A DNA stretch of 64,000 nucleotides from Prorocentrum cordatum (lineage: Eukaryota > Sar > Dinophyceae > Prorocentrales > Prorocentraceae). This document shows positions 30,586 to 39,113 of the stretch, piece by piece. A model generated the notes under the pieces. The model was not told where the DNA came from, did no database searches, and worked only from the letters and a program-made list of their open reading frames with translations. The stretch lies in NCBI GenBank assembly GCA_963575745.1, contig CAUYUJ010005747.1, forward strand, positions 230,001 to 294,000, read 5' to 3'. The position numbers and the translations under genes are program-made. How positions within the stretch are numbered: the stretch's first letter is position 1; every line of letters starts with the position of its first letter.

Positions 30586-33500
30586 TCCCAGCGGACATGG
30601 GGCCCCAGTGGATCGAGCGCCATGCTGACGACGCTCGCCTCCCCGCCGAGGTGGTCCGCACTACAGGCCAGTCCTGGTTCGCCGACGTCTGGCCCTTGTG
30701 GGATCGACCCCGACCCCACCCAGACGACCCAGGCACAAACGAGCAAGCGCTCCCGCCCCTACCAGGACGCTGGTCATGCCTACAGTGCCGATTCCAATGC
30801 TGTCAGTACTGTGCGGCCCGCCGCAACACGCAGCTCGGCACCACGGGCCAACCAACGTGCCCAGACTGCTCCCTCAGCGGACTACGTGCACTTATGGACT
30901 GGTCCACGGACTACTCTTGCAACAGCTGGACGTGTGCATACAGCACCGACAACAGGGACTCCGACACATGCTGCCTCTGCAGCAGGTGCCCCCATCCGCC
31001 TAGTCCGCACAGCCTGTTCGACGTCCGTGCCACAGGGATGCCTCCGCACACCCTTGCCCGCCAATGCGGCAACGCGCCAGCCCATCACGACCTCAAGGAA
31101 CCCCCCCGAGCGCCTTCAGGCCCCGGGGGGGAGCCTCCACAACCAGGCCAAGCAGGTTACCAGGGTCAATGGTATCTTCCACCGAGGCCGCGTCGCGTCC
31201 CCAGGCAGGGATTGCCAGACGGCACGAGGCGGCCACCTGGGTTCACAGGAACGGGGATGCCTGAAGACCCGTCCCCCGACCAACCGCTGTGGAGGGAAGG
31301 CTACGTGCTCTTCGGCCCCCACCAGGCCCTCAAGGAGGACTTCACCTTCAACAAAACGGTCCGCCGACCTTACTCCCTAGCCATCACCAACATGCATAGG
31401 GATCGTGTCACAGTCAGGACCGTCTGCGAGTCTATCGCCGAGCGCATCCACACTACCCGCACCCGTTGGCGAGATGTGGTACTGTACTGGGATGCCGAGG
31501 GCGGCCCTGGGCCTCAAGCCCTCGACTATGACATGCGCCTCTGCGACGCCATGGTGAGCCGTGCCACGACCGAAGCCGAGCTGAACCACGACCGCAGCAA
31601 CCGTGGTAGTTTCTGTCTCTATGGACCAGCGCACCAGCGAGCTGTAAACATCACGGTGCTCCCCGAGCCGCAGAACATTGACTACATGGAGCATGTGCGG
31701 CGATACTCACCCGTCGGGGAGACCTACCCAGACCACGCCTTCGAGCGCGTCTATCAGGGCTGGCGGCGGCCCGACGTGCCCACCATCCTCCCCGACACCC
31801 GCCCGCTCTCGAGAGCCGACCAGCAGCGCTACCAACAGCGCCAGCAGCGCATGCAGCAGCGCGACCAACGCGACGCAGGTCAGCCGAGCACGCCACGCAA
31901 CCGCTCCCCCGCGCGCGTCCCGACAGGCGACAGCACGGTGTACGGCGGGGGTGCCGCCTATCACCGTGGCCCCATTGGCGCCAGGCCCGCGGCGGCTGGA
32001 GCAGCCGCCTCCAGCTACGGCCATGCCCCCCACGCCAGGGTGCACCCAGCGGTCATCGGCTACCCGCGTGCACTCGTGCAGGCTCCCCCACGGGCCACCT
32101 CGCCCGTGCCAGGGTCCACGCGTGCCTGGGGCCATTACCCAGGCCGCCATGACAGCACCGCCAGCAACCAGCCCGCAGTGGTAACCCCTGCGGCTTCAGC
32201 CCAGGGGGCTGCACCAAGCCGTGGCAGGACAGGGCGCCCTGAAGGATGGCGCGATGCGAACGTGCGTGCCTGGCAACCGCGCCAACACACGCCCCCGCCA
32301 AACGTGGCCGCAGCGCTGCGCCCTGCCCAGGCAAAACCTGCCCCACCTGAGCGCGAGAGGCAGCCGCTCGTCCCGCTCGTCCTCACGTACACCCAGGCGC
32401 ACCACAGCGCCTCCCCGCGGCACAGCGAGGGAAGTGCCCATCACGTCAGCCCCCGCCCTGACGCTGTCGACCCTGACCAGGCTGCAGCCTCGGCGGCGGG
32501 CGGCACAGGCGGCTCCCGCCAGCCCAGCCCAACACCCTGCGCAGCGCCGATCCGCTCCCCGAGCAGGGCGGACTCTGCGCGCGCTAACGCCCAGGCGACC
32601 TCGCCACGCGACCGCCACACGGGCGGGCGCGTCCCGCGCAGCCGGTCCTGCAGCCGCCACAGCTCGCGCAAGGCCCCTGGGAGCTCCACGAGCTCGCCGC
32701 CCCGCGAGACTCAGGCTGATGGCCAAGCCCCCGAGGTGGTGCCACGCTTCGGTGCCAGCGCCATCGAACCTGGCCAGGTCGACCTCGAGCCGACGCCGTC
32801 CACGGACCAGGAGCTGCCGCCGCCCACCCGCGTTGTCGTCCCCATCGACGAGGCGCCGACCTTCGACCCCTTCAAGAACAAGTACCGCGTCAAGGACCTC
32901 GCGGCGGGCTTCGGCGGCGGCTCACCGCTCTCTCCACAGAGTCGTGGCGGGGCCCCCGCCACTTCAGCCGCTGCCGCGGCAGCGGCGGCCCCGCGTGGAG
33001 TCAGCCCTGTCCGCAACGCGTGCCTCACGGCAGCGGGCATGGACGAGGCTCAGCGCCAGGCCACCGACCGCGCTGCTCGAGCTGTTCCACCCGATGCTGC
33101 TCATCACGGTACTGACGGGGCGGGCGCGCCGCCGCAGGACGGACCAGCGGTGTCGCGTGCGCAGTATATGCGCGCGCGTTGCGCCGCTGCCGCGCCGAGC
33201 TGCCGCCGCTGGTTTGCTTTTGCTCTTGTGTTCGGCAGGACGGATCGAGGAGTCGCCTCCCTCTCCCTCTGCTGCCGTCTCACCTCTCCTCCCCTCGTCC
33301 CCCACGGTACAGGAGTGAGGAGGATTTTTCGAGGCAGTTTTGCTGATGTTTATGAACCCCCCCTGGCGCAGTGTCGACCATGCCTCGCCTATACTTCTGG
33401 CCTGACGGCGGCTTCAGCCCCGTTCAAGCCAATCTGCAGGGACGCCATGAGCTCCTACTGTGGCCAAGCCTTCTACCTGGGTGAGGGCCAGGCTGCCCTC

Positions 33501-36500
33501 CACCGTGCGGGGCGTGCCAACCCCAGCTCCACCGACGGAGACGGGCCAGGTCGCTCCATCCACCTCGTCAGCCTCAACATCACGAGTCTCCCAGCGAACT
33601 GGCCAACCATCACCGCTCTAGGTGTCGACCACAACGCCGCAGTCATAGCACTGCAGGAGACCCGACATGCCAAGCCTACCAGACAAGCCATCGCTACCAA
33701 CGCCGCCAATCCACACCACGGGGGATATCATGCCAGTCTGGGACCTGACCTGGATCTGGCGCGAGCCCAGCGCAAAGCTGCTCACGGCGGCACAGACCAC
33801 ACGGTCGAGGGCAACACAGGCGCCTCGGGAGGGGTCGCCATCCTCTCTAAGGACGCCATCGTCGACTCCACCGTCGACGACACTGCGTCCTGTATCGCCA
33901 CCCTCAAGGCCAAGAAAAGATGGCACGAGGCCTTCCTCCCGCTCTGCACCCAGCACCGCCGCAGGCGGCGACGAAACAACCACGGGCCCGCTGGGATCTA
34001 CATAGCGAGCCTCTACGGGGTCGCTGGAGGAGACAGCACCGATTTGTTTCGGCTTGCTGACTGCGCCGCCGCGAGGGTCGGCTCAGCCCCGTATTTCATT
34101 TGCATGGACGCCAACACGAACATCGACGACAATCCACACCTGCTGCACATGATGCAGCACGGATGGTTTAACGTCGCTGAAGGCACACCAGACCACACCA
34201 TGCACACATATGGCAATATCCCTGACTGGGACCGCGTCACCAAGTGCCCCCGCACTTCGCGCATCGATTACATCATCGCCAACCAAGCGGCGCGATCCCT
34301 TGTCACCGACTTCTGCTATCTGCGTGACTTGCCAGCGAAGTCCCATGTTGGCCTGCAGGTCACGCTCGACCTTAGCCGCCTCGACCATACGGCCCGACGC
34401 CTTCTTGCCCCCACGCCTTACCCTCCTAACGACGGAGCTCATGAGGACCACGAACTTCAGGCTTTAGGGACCCTCATCGCAGGGCGATACCATGACCGCA
34501 TGGAGCAGGCCGACACACGCGGCGATGTGGAACGCATGTTCGCCCTGGCAAACGAGGCCAGCCATGAGTGCCATCTCACCCGGCTGCGCGACCTGCCACC
34601 TCCACCGCCAGACCACCCAAAAAAGAAGCCCCCTACCATGCACGGGCTCACACCCACGTTCGAGGAGCGACCCGCTGTCCCCCGCGCCTTTCCCACCTAC
34701 GGAGCTTCCACGATTCACATGAACCGCCTTCGCAAGCTCCATCGGCAACTTTGTGAGCTTCGCTTCATCGGACAGCACCATCATATCGACTGCCGTGCCA
34801 TCCCGCCGTACCTGGCGCAGCGCATCGACTGCACGTGGACCGCGGCCCGCCTTCTCTGCCACAAGCTGCGCCCCACGGTCCTCCTGGCCTTTCCCGAGGC
34901 CTGGGCCCCCGACGTGCCAGCACCACACGGAGAGCACCTGGACCGTCTGATCCAAAACCTTGACTCAGAGCTGGCGCGACGTGCAAACCGAGTCAAAGCT
35001 GAACGCATCAAGATTTGGGCTGAGGGTGTCCGCGAGCCAAGCGGGCGAAAGGCGGCCATATACGCACGGGCTGCCGACTGCTCGCCCACGGCGTATCTCC
35101 GCACGCCTACCACTCCCGACGATGCACAGCTCCACTGCGACACCACCGCCTTCAACCCTGACCAAGCTTGCACGGACGATAGTGATGCCGACACCGACGC
35201 TGGCGGCTTCAGCCCCAGCGACGGTAGCTCGCTCGACACGGACAACGACGAAGGCCACACTTGTGACCCACCACCTGCCCAGGTTCCCGACGCCCTCCCC
35301 GCCAACGCCATTGTTGCCAATACCAAAGACATGCTTAAGCTCATGGTCGACACCTGGGAGCCCATCTTGGGCAGGTACCGCGCTCGTGCAGGCCATGATG
35401 CCGAAGCTATGCCGACGTGGGCAGACTTCTACCACGAGTACCGACAAGAGCTGCCTACGCCAACACCAGCTGCCCCTTTCCACCTCACCGACGACCAACT
35501 CATCCACTTCATTCGCACCCGTTCACCGCGCCGCGCGGGGGGACTCGACGGCTGGACTACTAAGGAGGTTAAGGAGTTACCCGACGACATCCTTCGCCTC
35601 TTCGCCAGCGTCTTACGTGCTATGCAACGCACTGGCACCATCCCAGAGCCCCTCCTGCACGTGCCAAACCCGTGCCTCCGAAAAGGCCGAGGGGAACTCC
35701 CGACGGACCAACGACTTCTCTCGGTTCTTTCCGTTTGGATGTACGCGTGGGAAGCGCCAGCCTACCGTAGCCTCACGGACTGGCGGAAAGGATGGACCCA
35801 CGCCACGAGCTTCGGCGCTGTTCCCAAAGCCACCATTGGGGATGTCAGCACCTCTCTCGCCCTGCGCATCGAGCACGCCAGGGCTTTACTCCTCCCCTTA
35901 GCTGGAGCTGCCCTTGACCGACAGAAGTGCTTCGACTACCTCATCACGGACATCTGCCTTAACCTTGCGCTGCACGCGGGGTGCCCTCAAGACATCGTTA
36001 CTGTCCGCCGAAATTTCTACAGTCACCACAAACGCTACATCCGCATGAACGGAGCGTACTCTAAGGACTTGGCCAGGACTAACGGTCACCTCCAGGGAAG
36101 CTCGTGGTCCCTGGACGACATCAAGCTGCTCATGTGCGTGTGGACAAAGAGGCAGCATCGATACGTTCCTCGATCACTCAGCACTACCTTTGTTGACGAC
36201 AGCAACTCCACTACCCACACCGCGTCTGAGCTGCAGAAATCTCTGGACGAAACCGCCAAGTTTGATCGATTCTCAGGTCAACGCATTCACCCTGGTAAAG
36301 TGGCAGGGTGGGCGCTCACCGACGAGCTTCATGCCGCCGTTACCCAGCTCACACTGGCGGAGCGCCCCCTACGTGTGGTCGATTCCTTCAAGCTCGTCGG
36401 GAGCTACATCAACGCAGAGGCAGCGCCGGCTCCAGCCGCGCTTAACCTCACGGCCACCGCAGACGCCCGTGTACGGAGGGCGACTATTCGCCTGCCGCGC

Positions 36501-39113
36501 ATTGGCAAGCTCCCATCGCCGATGCTTATAAAGGCGCGGCACGCCCGTTCCCTTGCTGCCAGCGTCTGCACCACGGGCACCGACATTCAAGCACCATCAG
36601 GCCCAGCCAAAACTGCCTACAACCACGCCCTCAAGGCGGCCATTCGCCCCAAGGGGAACAAGTGGGTCGAGTTCTGGACTCTCATGGCCGTGTGCGTCCC
36701 AGGACACGCCCTGGAGATCGACGCCATCACGCAGCGTGAAGCATTCCTGTGCCTGCGGCGACAGGTTAACCGCGACGTTACACTCTGCGGGCTCGCCAGA
36801 GACCTCCAACACCACGTCCAGACCCTGTTTGGTGGAGGACCCGTCGGACGACTCGTCCAGTCGCTCCAGCAGCTCCGATGGACCTGGCCCACATTTGGCA
36901 TCATGTACGACGACTGGGGCTGCCAGATCAGCTGGCTGAATTTACCCCAAAACGCCTTCCTACACATGCTGCGGGCCTCACAACGCAGGGCTTTTCTGCG
37001 GAGGATCAAGCCACGGCGACACGACCTTGGCTACCTTGCCTCTGTCAGACAGGGCCTCGACCTCTTCGCCAGCACGTGGCTCGCCCGAACTAAAGGAGCA
37101 GCCAAATGCACTGCCTGGCAGCTGGCGCTCCTCCTGAACTACCTGTCGGGCGGGGACCACACCCAACAGCGACGATCCCGATCAAACACGTCGGCTGACC
37201 CCAGCCCCATCTGCCGATACTGCGACGAGGAAGAGGAAACTCAGGAGCACACTGTCCGCGACTGCAAGTGCTGGGCCCGAGAAAGACTCCCTCTCACCAC
37301 CCTCATCAGTGACGACCAGTGGGCCCGTCTTCCGCCGCACACAAGACACTGCGGGCTCTTCGACGAAGACCCAGCCCTCCTCGACCTGCAGGCCGACCTC
37401 GCGAGGGACCCGCTGCCACAGCCCATGCCGCGGCCCCCCCCTGAGGGAGATCCTGCGGCTTCAGCCCAGGACACCTACACCACCTACCTTGACCACGACA
37501 CTGGTTGGACATGGGTCTACGCTGCCACGGACGGTGCATGCACCAACCAAGCCATCCCATTGCTAGCACGAGCGGGCTACGGCGTCTACTACGGCATCGA
37601 CCACCGCATGAACTACAGTGCACGCGTTCACGGCCTAACGCAGAACGCCCAGGTTGCGGAGACCCTCGCCATTGTCCACCTTACGGCATGTGCCGAACGG
37701 CCCGTGCACGTTTTCGTGGACAACCAGGCGGTGGTCGATGGGTTCCAAAGCATCATCGACGGACATCCAGCGCCGCAGGGCACGCACGCGGAGCTCTGGG
37801 AAAAGATCCACCGATGTGTTATGGCCAAGCCCAACATGTTTCGCGTCGAAAAAATCGCCAGCCACCTGGGAGACTTGGGCATCGACCTTGGGCTCATCGG
37901 GCCCATTGCGGAGGAGTTCAACCGTCAGGCCGACGCCCTTGCCACAATGGCGGCACGCACTCACAACCTTCCAGACGACATTGTCGAAGCTGCCAAAACA
38001 CGACATCGCCAAGCGACCGTGCTCCATGGGGTCGCTGTCGCTATCTACGAGCGCAGACACCGCGCTCTCCCGCTCCCACACCGCAGGGCTGGGTTTACAG
38101 CTGCGGAACTCAGCACAATGGAACCAAACCCCCTGCTGTCGGACCAGGCACCACCCGCGGCTGGACCATTCATCCCGCAAGACCCGGATGAGCTATGGGC
38201 CGAGGCCCAACGGGCGATGCTCGATGAACAGGAGGACGACCCGGTCGGCTTCGGTGGGGGATTGGACTTCTTGGACGACGGCCCAGCCAACGCCAACCCT
38301 GCCCCGTCGGGCAACTTCTCGACGCCTACCGCGACTCCGCCACCGAGAGCGACATCGCACCCACGTGATGATGTCGCTCACCGTCAAGACGCCGACGATG
38401 ACCTGGTTGATCCCCTCGGACTGAGTGGCAGCATAGACGACGCTCCGCCGACACCCCACGCTGACGACGATGCCGCCCTATCGAGACGCCACCCGACTAC
38501 GCGGCCGACCTCCGAGCCCTCGCACGGCATCATGCTTGGTCCTACCGTGCCACCCACTCCGTCCCCCCACCAGCGCCAGCCCGCGGGGGCGGCTCCAGCC
38601 CCCCCGCAGGGCACCGAGCCAGTCAGGCCGTCGCACCCCGTCCACACTTCCATTGCTGCTGGGCGTGAGGATGCGGTTCTTCCGACCTCACGGGGCGTGT
38701 CCCTAGCGGCTCGAGCCCTGGGGCCGTGTGTTACCATCCAGTCACCTCTCAAGGGTGTCGGCCGTCCGCACACGGAGTGCCGTACTGCGCCAGTCCACCA
38801 CCTGGCCAGGCGCACCGATGACCTCGTCCCTGCCACGAGGCCCGCGGCCGCTGGCACTGAGCAGCCGCCCCTCACCGACCGCGAAACCGAGCTGTCCCAG
38901 GCTATGGCCGCTCTTCAGCAGAGGTGTGCTGCTCTCGCCGCCGACCTTGCCGCTGCTCAAGCCCGTCAAGGCCCTCTGCTCCAGCGCCTCCACCGCGCCG
39001 GGCGTGCCTTCGCCGAGCTGCTTACGCCCTCGCCCGATGGTGCTGCGCCGCCACTCACCATCCAAGCTATGCTGTCATCGCTCCGCGGCGCTCCACCTGG
39101 TGCCCCGCGCTAA
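30006..39113 (+). CDS. ORF3: endonuclease / reverse transcriptase / RNase H polyprotein
   Basis: Open from after TGA at 29889 to TAA at 39111-39113. No ATG occurs before 30441, although protein-like sequence starts at about 30010, so entry by -1 shift from ORF2 is likelier than its own start. Residues counted from 30006: a Cys-rich module (CLQCRFQCCQYC...CPDC...CCLCSRC, about 255-330); a long Pro/Ala/Arg-rich region; an APE-like endonuclease about 1185-1460 (SLNITSL N1191, QETR E1218, DAN D1368/N1370, RIDY D1421, SH H1447); reverse transcriptase about 1850-2160 (ALDRQKCFD D1971, LQGSSWS, FVDD D2064, FSGQRIHPGK, LVGSYI); a zinc-finger-like CRYC...EHTVRDC at about 2400; RNase H about 2505-2650 (D2509, E2552, D2572, D2643); and a C-terminal helix with coiled-coil character. 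All core catalytic residues are present. The variant motifs QGSSWS (usual QGDPLSP) and FVDD (usual YADD) are notable. Confidence 0.9.
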   Translation: MRGQSDARESRPSGSSPGAASGPPRTYQSGAALAHSPDRSSTTSGADDRRTPSLISAAAALARGHARPRRSASRSSRQSGGNSTSDNSDIETWEHIETEEEPTAYHVLAFHVRDVRARVNAPGIEVWLDPGDHHDGAYLPWGTTVMGHRVIDPAVAGRDGWVILHHDHGDTTTKLWAPTQVHVKADDTWRTVMIPADMGPQWIERHADDARLPAEVVRTTGQSWFADVWPLWDRPRPHPDDPGTNEQALPPLPGRWSCLQCRFQCCQYCAARRNTQLGTTGQPTCPDCSLSGLRALMDWSTDYSCNSWTCAYSTDNRDSDTCCLCSRCPHPPSPHSLFDVRATGMPPHTLARQCGNAPAHHDLKEPPRAPSGPGGEPPQPGQAGYQGQWYLPPRPRRVPRQGLPDGTRRPPGFTGTGMPEDPSPDQPLWREGYVLFGPHQALKEDFTFNKTVRRPYSLAITNMHRDRVTVRTVCESIAERIHTTRTRWRDVVLYWDAEGGPGPQALDYDMRLCDAMVSRATTEAELNHDRSNRGSFCLYGPAHQRAVNITVLPEPQNIDYMEHVRRYSPVGETYPDHAFERVYQGWRRPDVPTILPDTRPLSRADQQRYQQRQQRMQQRDQRDAGQPSTPRNRSPARVPTGDSTVYGGGAAYHRGPIGARPAAAGAAASSYGHAPHARVHPAVIGYPRALVQAPPRATSPVPGSTRAWGHYPGRHDSTASNQPAVVTPAASAQGAAPSRGRTGRPEGWRDANVRAWQPRQHTPPPNVAAALRPAQAKPAPPERERQPLVPLVLTYTQAHHSASPRHSEGSAHHVSPRPDAVDPDQAAASAAGGTGGSRQPSPTPCAAPIRSPSRADSARANAQATSPRDRHTGGRVPRSRSCSRHSSRKAPGSSTSSPPRETQADGQAPEVVPRFGASAIEPGQVDLEPTPSTDQELPPPTRVVVPIDEAPTFDPFKNKYRVKDLAAGFGGGSPLSPQSRGGAPATSAAAAAAAAPRGVSPVRNACLTAAGMDEAQRQATDRAARAVPPDAAHHGTDGAGAPPQDGPAVSRAQYMRARCAAAAPSCRRWFAFALVFGRTDRGVASLSLCCRLTSPPLVPHGTGVRRIFRGSFADVYEPPLAQCRPCLAYTSGLTAASAPFKPICRDAMSSYCGQAFYLGEGQAALHRAGRANPSSTDGDGPGRSIHLVSLNITSLPANWPTITALGVDHNAAVIALQETRHAKPTRQAIATNAANPHHGGYHASLGPDLDLARAQRKAAHGGTDHTVEGNTGASGGVAILSKDAIVDSTVDDTASCIATLKAKKRWHEAFLPLCTQHRRRRRRNNHGPAGIYIASLYGVAGGDSTDLFRLADCAAARVGSAPYFICMDANTNIDDNPHLLHMMQHGWFNVAEGTPDHTMHTYGNIPDWDRVTKCPRTSRIDYIIANQAARSLVTDFCYLRDLPAKSHVGLQVTLDLSRLDHTARRLLAPTPYPPNDGAHEDHELQALGTLIAGRYHDRMEQADTRGDVERMFALANEASHECHLTRLRDLPPPPPDHPKKKPPTMHGLTPTFEERPAVPRAFPTYGASTIHMNRLRKLHRQLCELRFIGQHHHIDCRAIPPYLAQRIDCTWTAARLLCHKLRPTVLLAFPEAWAPDVPAPHGEHLDRLIQNLDSELARRANRVKAERIKIWAEGVREPSGRKAAIYARAADCSPTAYLRTPTTPDDAQLHCDTTAFNPDQACTDDSDADTDAGGFSPSDGSSLDTDNDEGHTCDPPPAQVPDALPANAIVANTKDMLKLMVDTWEPILGRYRARAGHDAEAMPTWADFYHEYRQELPTPTPAAPFHLTDDQLIHFIRTRSPRRAGGLDGWTTKEVKELPDDILRLFASVLRAMQRTGTIPEPLLHVPNPCLRKGRGELPTDQRLLSVLSVWMYAWEAPAYRSLTDWRKGWTHATSFGAVPKATIGDVSTSLALRIEHARALLLPLAGAALDRQKCFDYLITDICLNLALHAGCPQDIVTVRRNFYSHHKRYIRMNGAYSKDLARTNGHLQGSSWSLDDIKLLMCVWTKRQHRYVPRSLSTTFVDDSNSTTHTASELQKSLDETAKFDRFSGQRIHPGKVAGWALTDELHAAVTQLTLAERPLRVVDSFKLVGSYINAEAAPAPAALNLTATADARVRRATIRLPRIGKLPSPMLIKARHARSLAASVCTTGTDIQAPSGPAKTAYNHALKAAIRPKGNKWVEFWTLMAVCVPGHALEIDAITQREAFLCLRRQVNRDVTLCGLARDLQHHVQTLFGGGPVGRLVQSLQQLRWTWPTFGIMYDDWGCQISWLNLPQNAFLHMLRASQRRAFLRRIKPRRHDLGYLASVRQGLDLFASTWLARTKGAAKCTAWQLALLLNYLSGGDHTQQRRSRSNTSADPSPICRYCDEEEETQEHTVRDCKCWARERLPLTTLISDDQWARLPPHTRHCGLFDEDPALLDLQADLARDPLPQPMPRPPPEGDPAASAQDTYTTYLDHDTGWTWVYAATDGACTNQAIPLLARAGYGVYYGIDHRMNYSARVHGLTQNAQVAETLAIVHLTACAERPVHVFVDNQAVVDGFQSIIDGHPAPQGTHAELWEKIHRCVMAKPNMFRVEKIASHLGDLGIDLGLIGPIAEEFNRQADALATMAARTHNLPDDIVEAAKTRHRQATVLHGVAVAIYERRHRALPLPHRRAGFTAAELSTMEPNPLLSDQAPPAAGPFIPQDPDELWAEAQRAMLDEQEDDPVGFGGGLDFLDDGPANANPAPSGNFSTPTATPPPRATSHPRDDVAHRQDADDDLVDPLGLSGSIDDAPPTPHADDDAALSRRHPTTRPTSEPSHGIMLGPTVPPTPSPHQRQPAGAAPAPPQGTEPVRPSHPVHTSIAAGREDAVLPTSRGVSLAARALGPCVTIQSPLKGVGRPHTECRTAPVHHLARRTDDLVPATRPAAAGTEQPPLTDRETELSQAMAALQQRCAALAADLAAAQARQGPLLQRLHRAGRAFAELLTPSPDGAAPPLTIQAMLSSLRGAPPGAPR
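30034..30065 (+). other. Bulged-C hairpin 7, at the ORF2/ORF3 frame junction
   Basis: Arms GCCCCAG / CTGGGGC (7 pairs), extended by CGC/GCG past one bulged C; unpaired C at 30044; core GGC-TCCA-GCC. It begins about 20 bases after the G5 run (30010-30014) where reading leaves ORF2. Confidence 0.65.
31101..31131 (+). other. Bulged-C hairpin 8
   Basis: Seven C-G pairs plus G-C, one A/C mismatch and G-C; unpaired C at 31111; core GCC-TTCA-GGC. AGG (31096-31098) and CCT (31134-31136) can extend it. Confidence 0.6.
32185..32207 (+). other. Bulged-C hairpin 9
   Basis: Arms CCCCTG / CAGGGG (6 perfect pairs); unpaired C at 32191; core GGC-TTCA-GCC; translated AASA. Confidence 0.65.
33404..33424 (+). 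other. Bulged-C hairpin 10
   Basis: Arms GACGG / CCGTT (5 pairs, one G-T); unpaired C at 33409; core GGC-TTCA-GCC. It lies just before the endonuclease domain. Confidence 0.6.
35193..35225 (+). other. Bulged-C hairpin 11
   Basis: Arms CGCTGG / CCAGCG, then ACCG / CGGT beyond a single A/A mismatch (10 pairs); unpaired C at 35204; core GGC-TTCA-GCC. It lies between the endonuclease and reverse transcriptase domains. Confidence 0.7.
36422..36442 (+). other. Bulged-C hairpin 12
   Basis: Arms AGCGC / GCGCT (5 perfect pairs); unpaired C at 36427; core GGC-TCCA-GCC. It follows the LVGSYI motif at the end of the reverse transcriptase core. Confidence 0.6.
37451..37471 (+). other. Bulged-C hairpin 13
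   Basis: Arms TCCTG / CAGGA (5 perfect pairs); unpaired C at 37456; core GGC-TTCA-GCC. It lies just before RNase H; same subfamily as hairpin 9 but with a paired T-A where hairpin 9 has C-G. Confidence 0.65.
38580..38610 (+). other. Bulged-C hairpin 14
   Basis: Arms GCGGGGG / CCCCCGC (7 pairs), one C/A mismatch, then CC/GG; unpaired C at 38590; core GGC-TCCA-GCC. In the Pro/Ala-rich tail after RNase H. Confidence 0.6.
38701..38723 (+). other. Bulged-C hairpin 15
   Basis: Arms CCCTAG / CTGGGG (6 pairs, one G-T); unpaired C at 38707; core GGC-TCGA-GCC. The outer sequence (CTGGGGCCG) is shared with hairpin 7. Confidence 0.6.
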
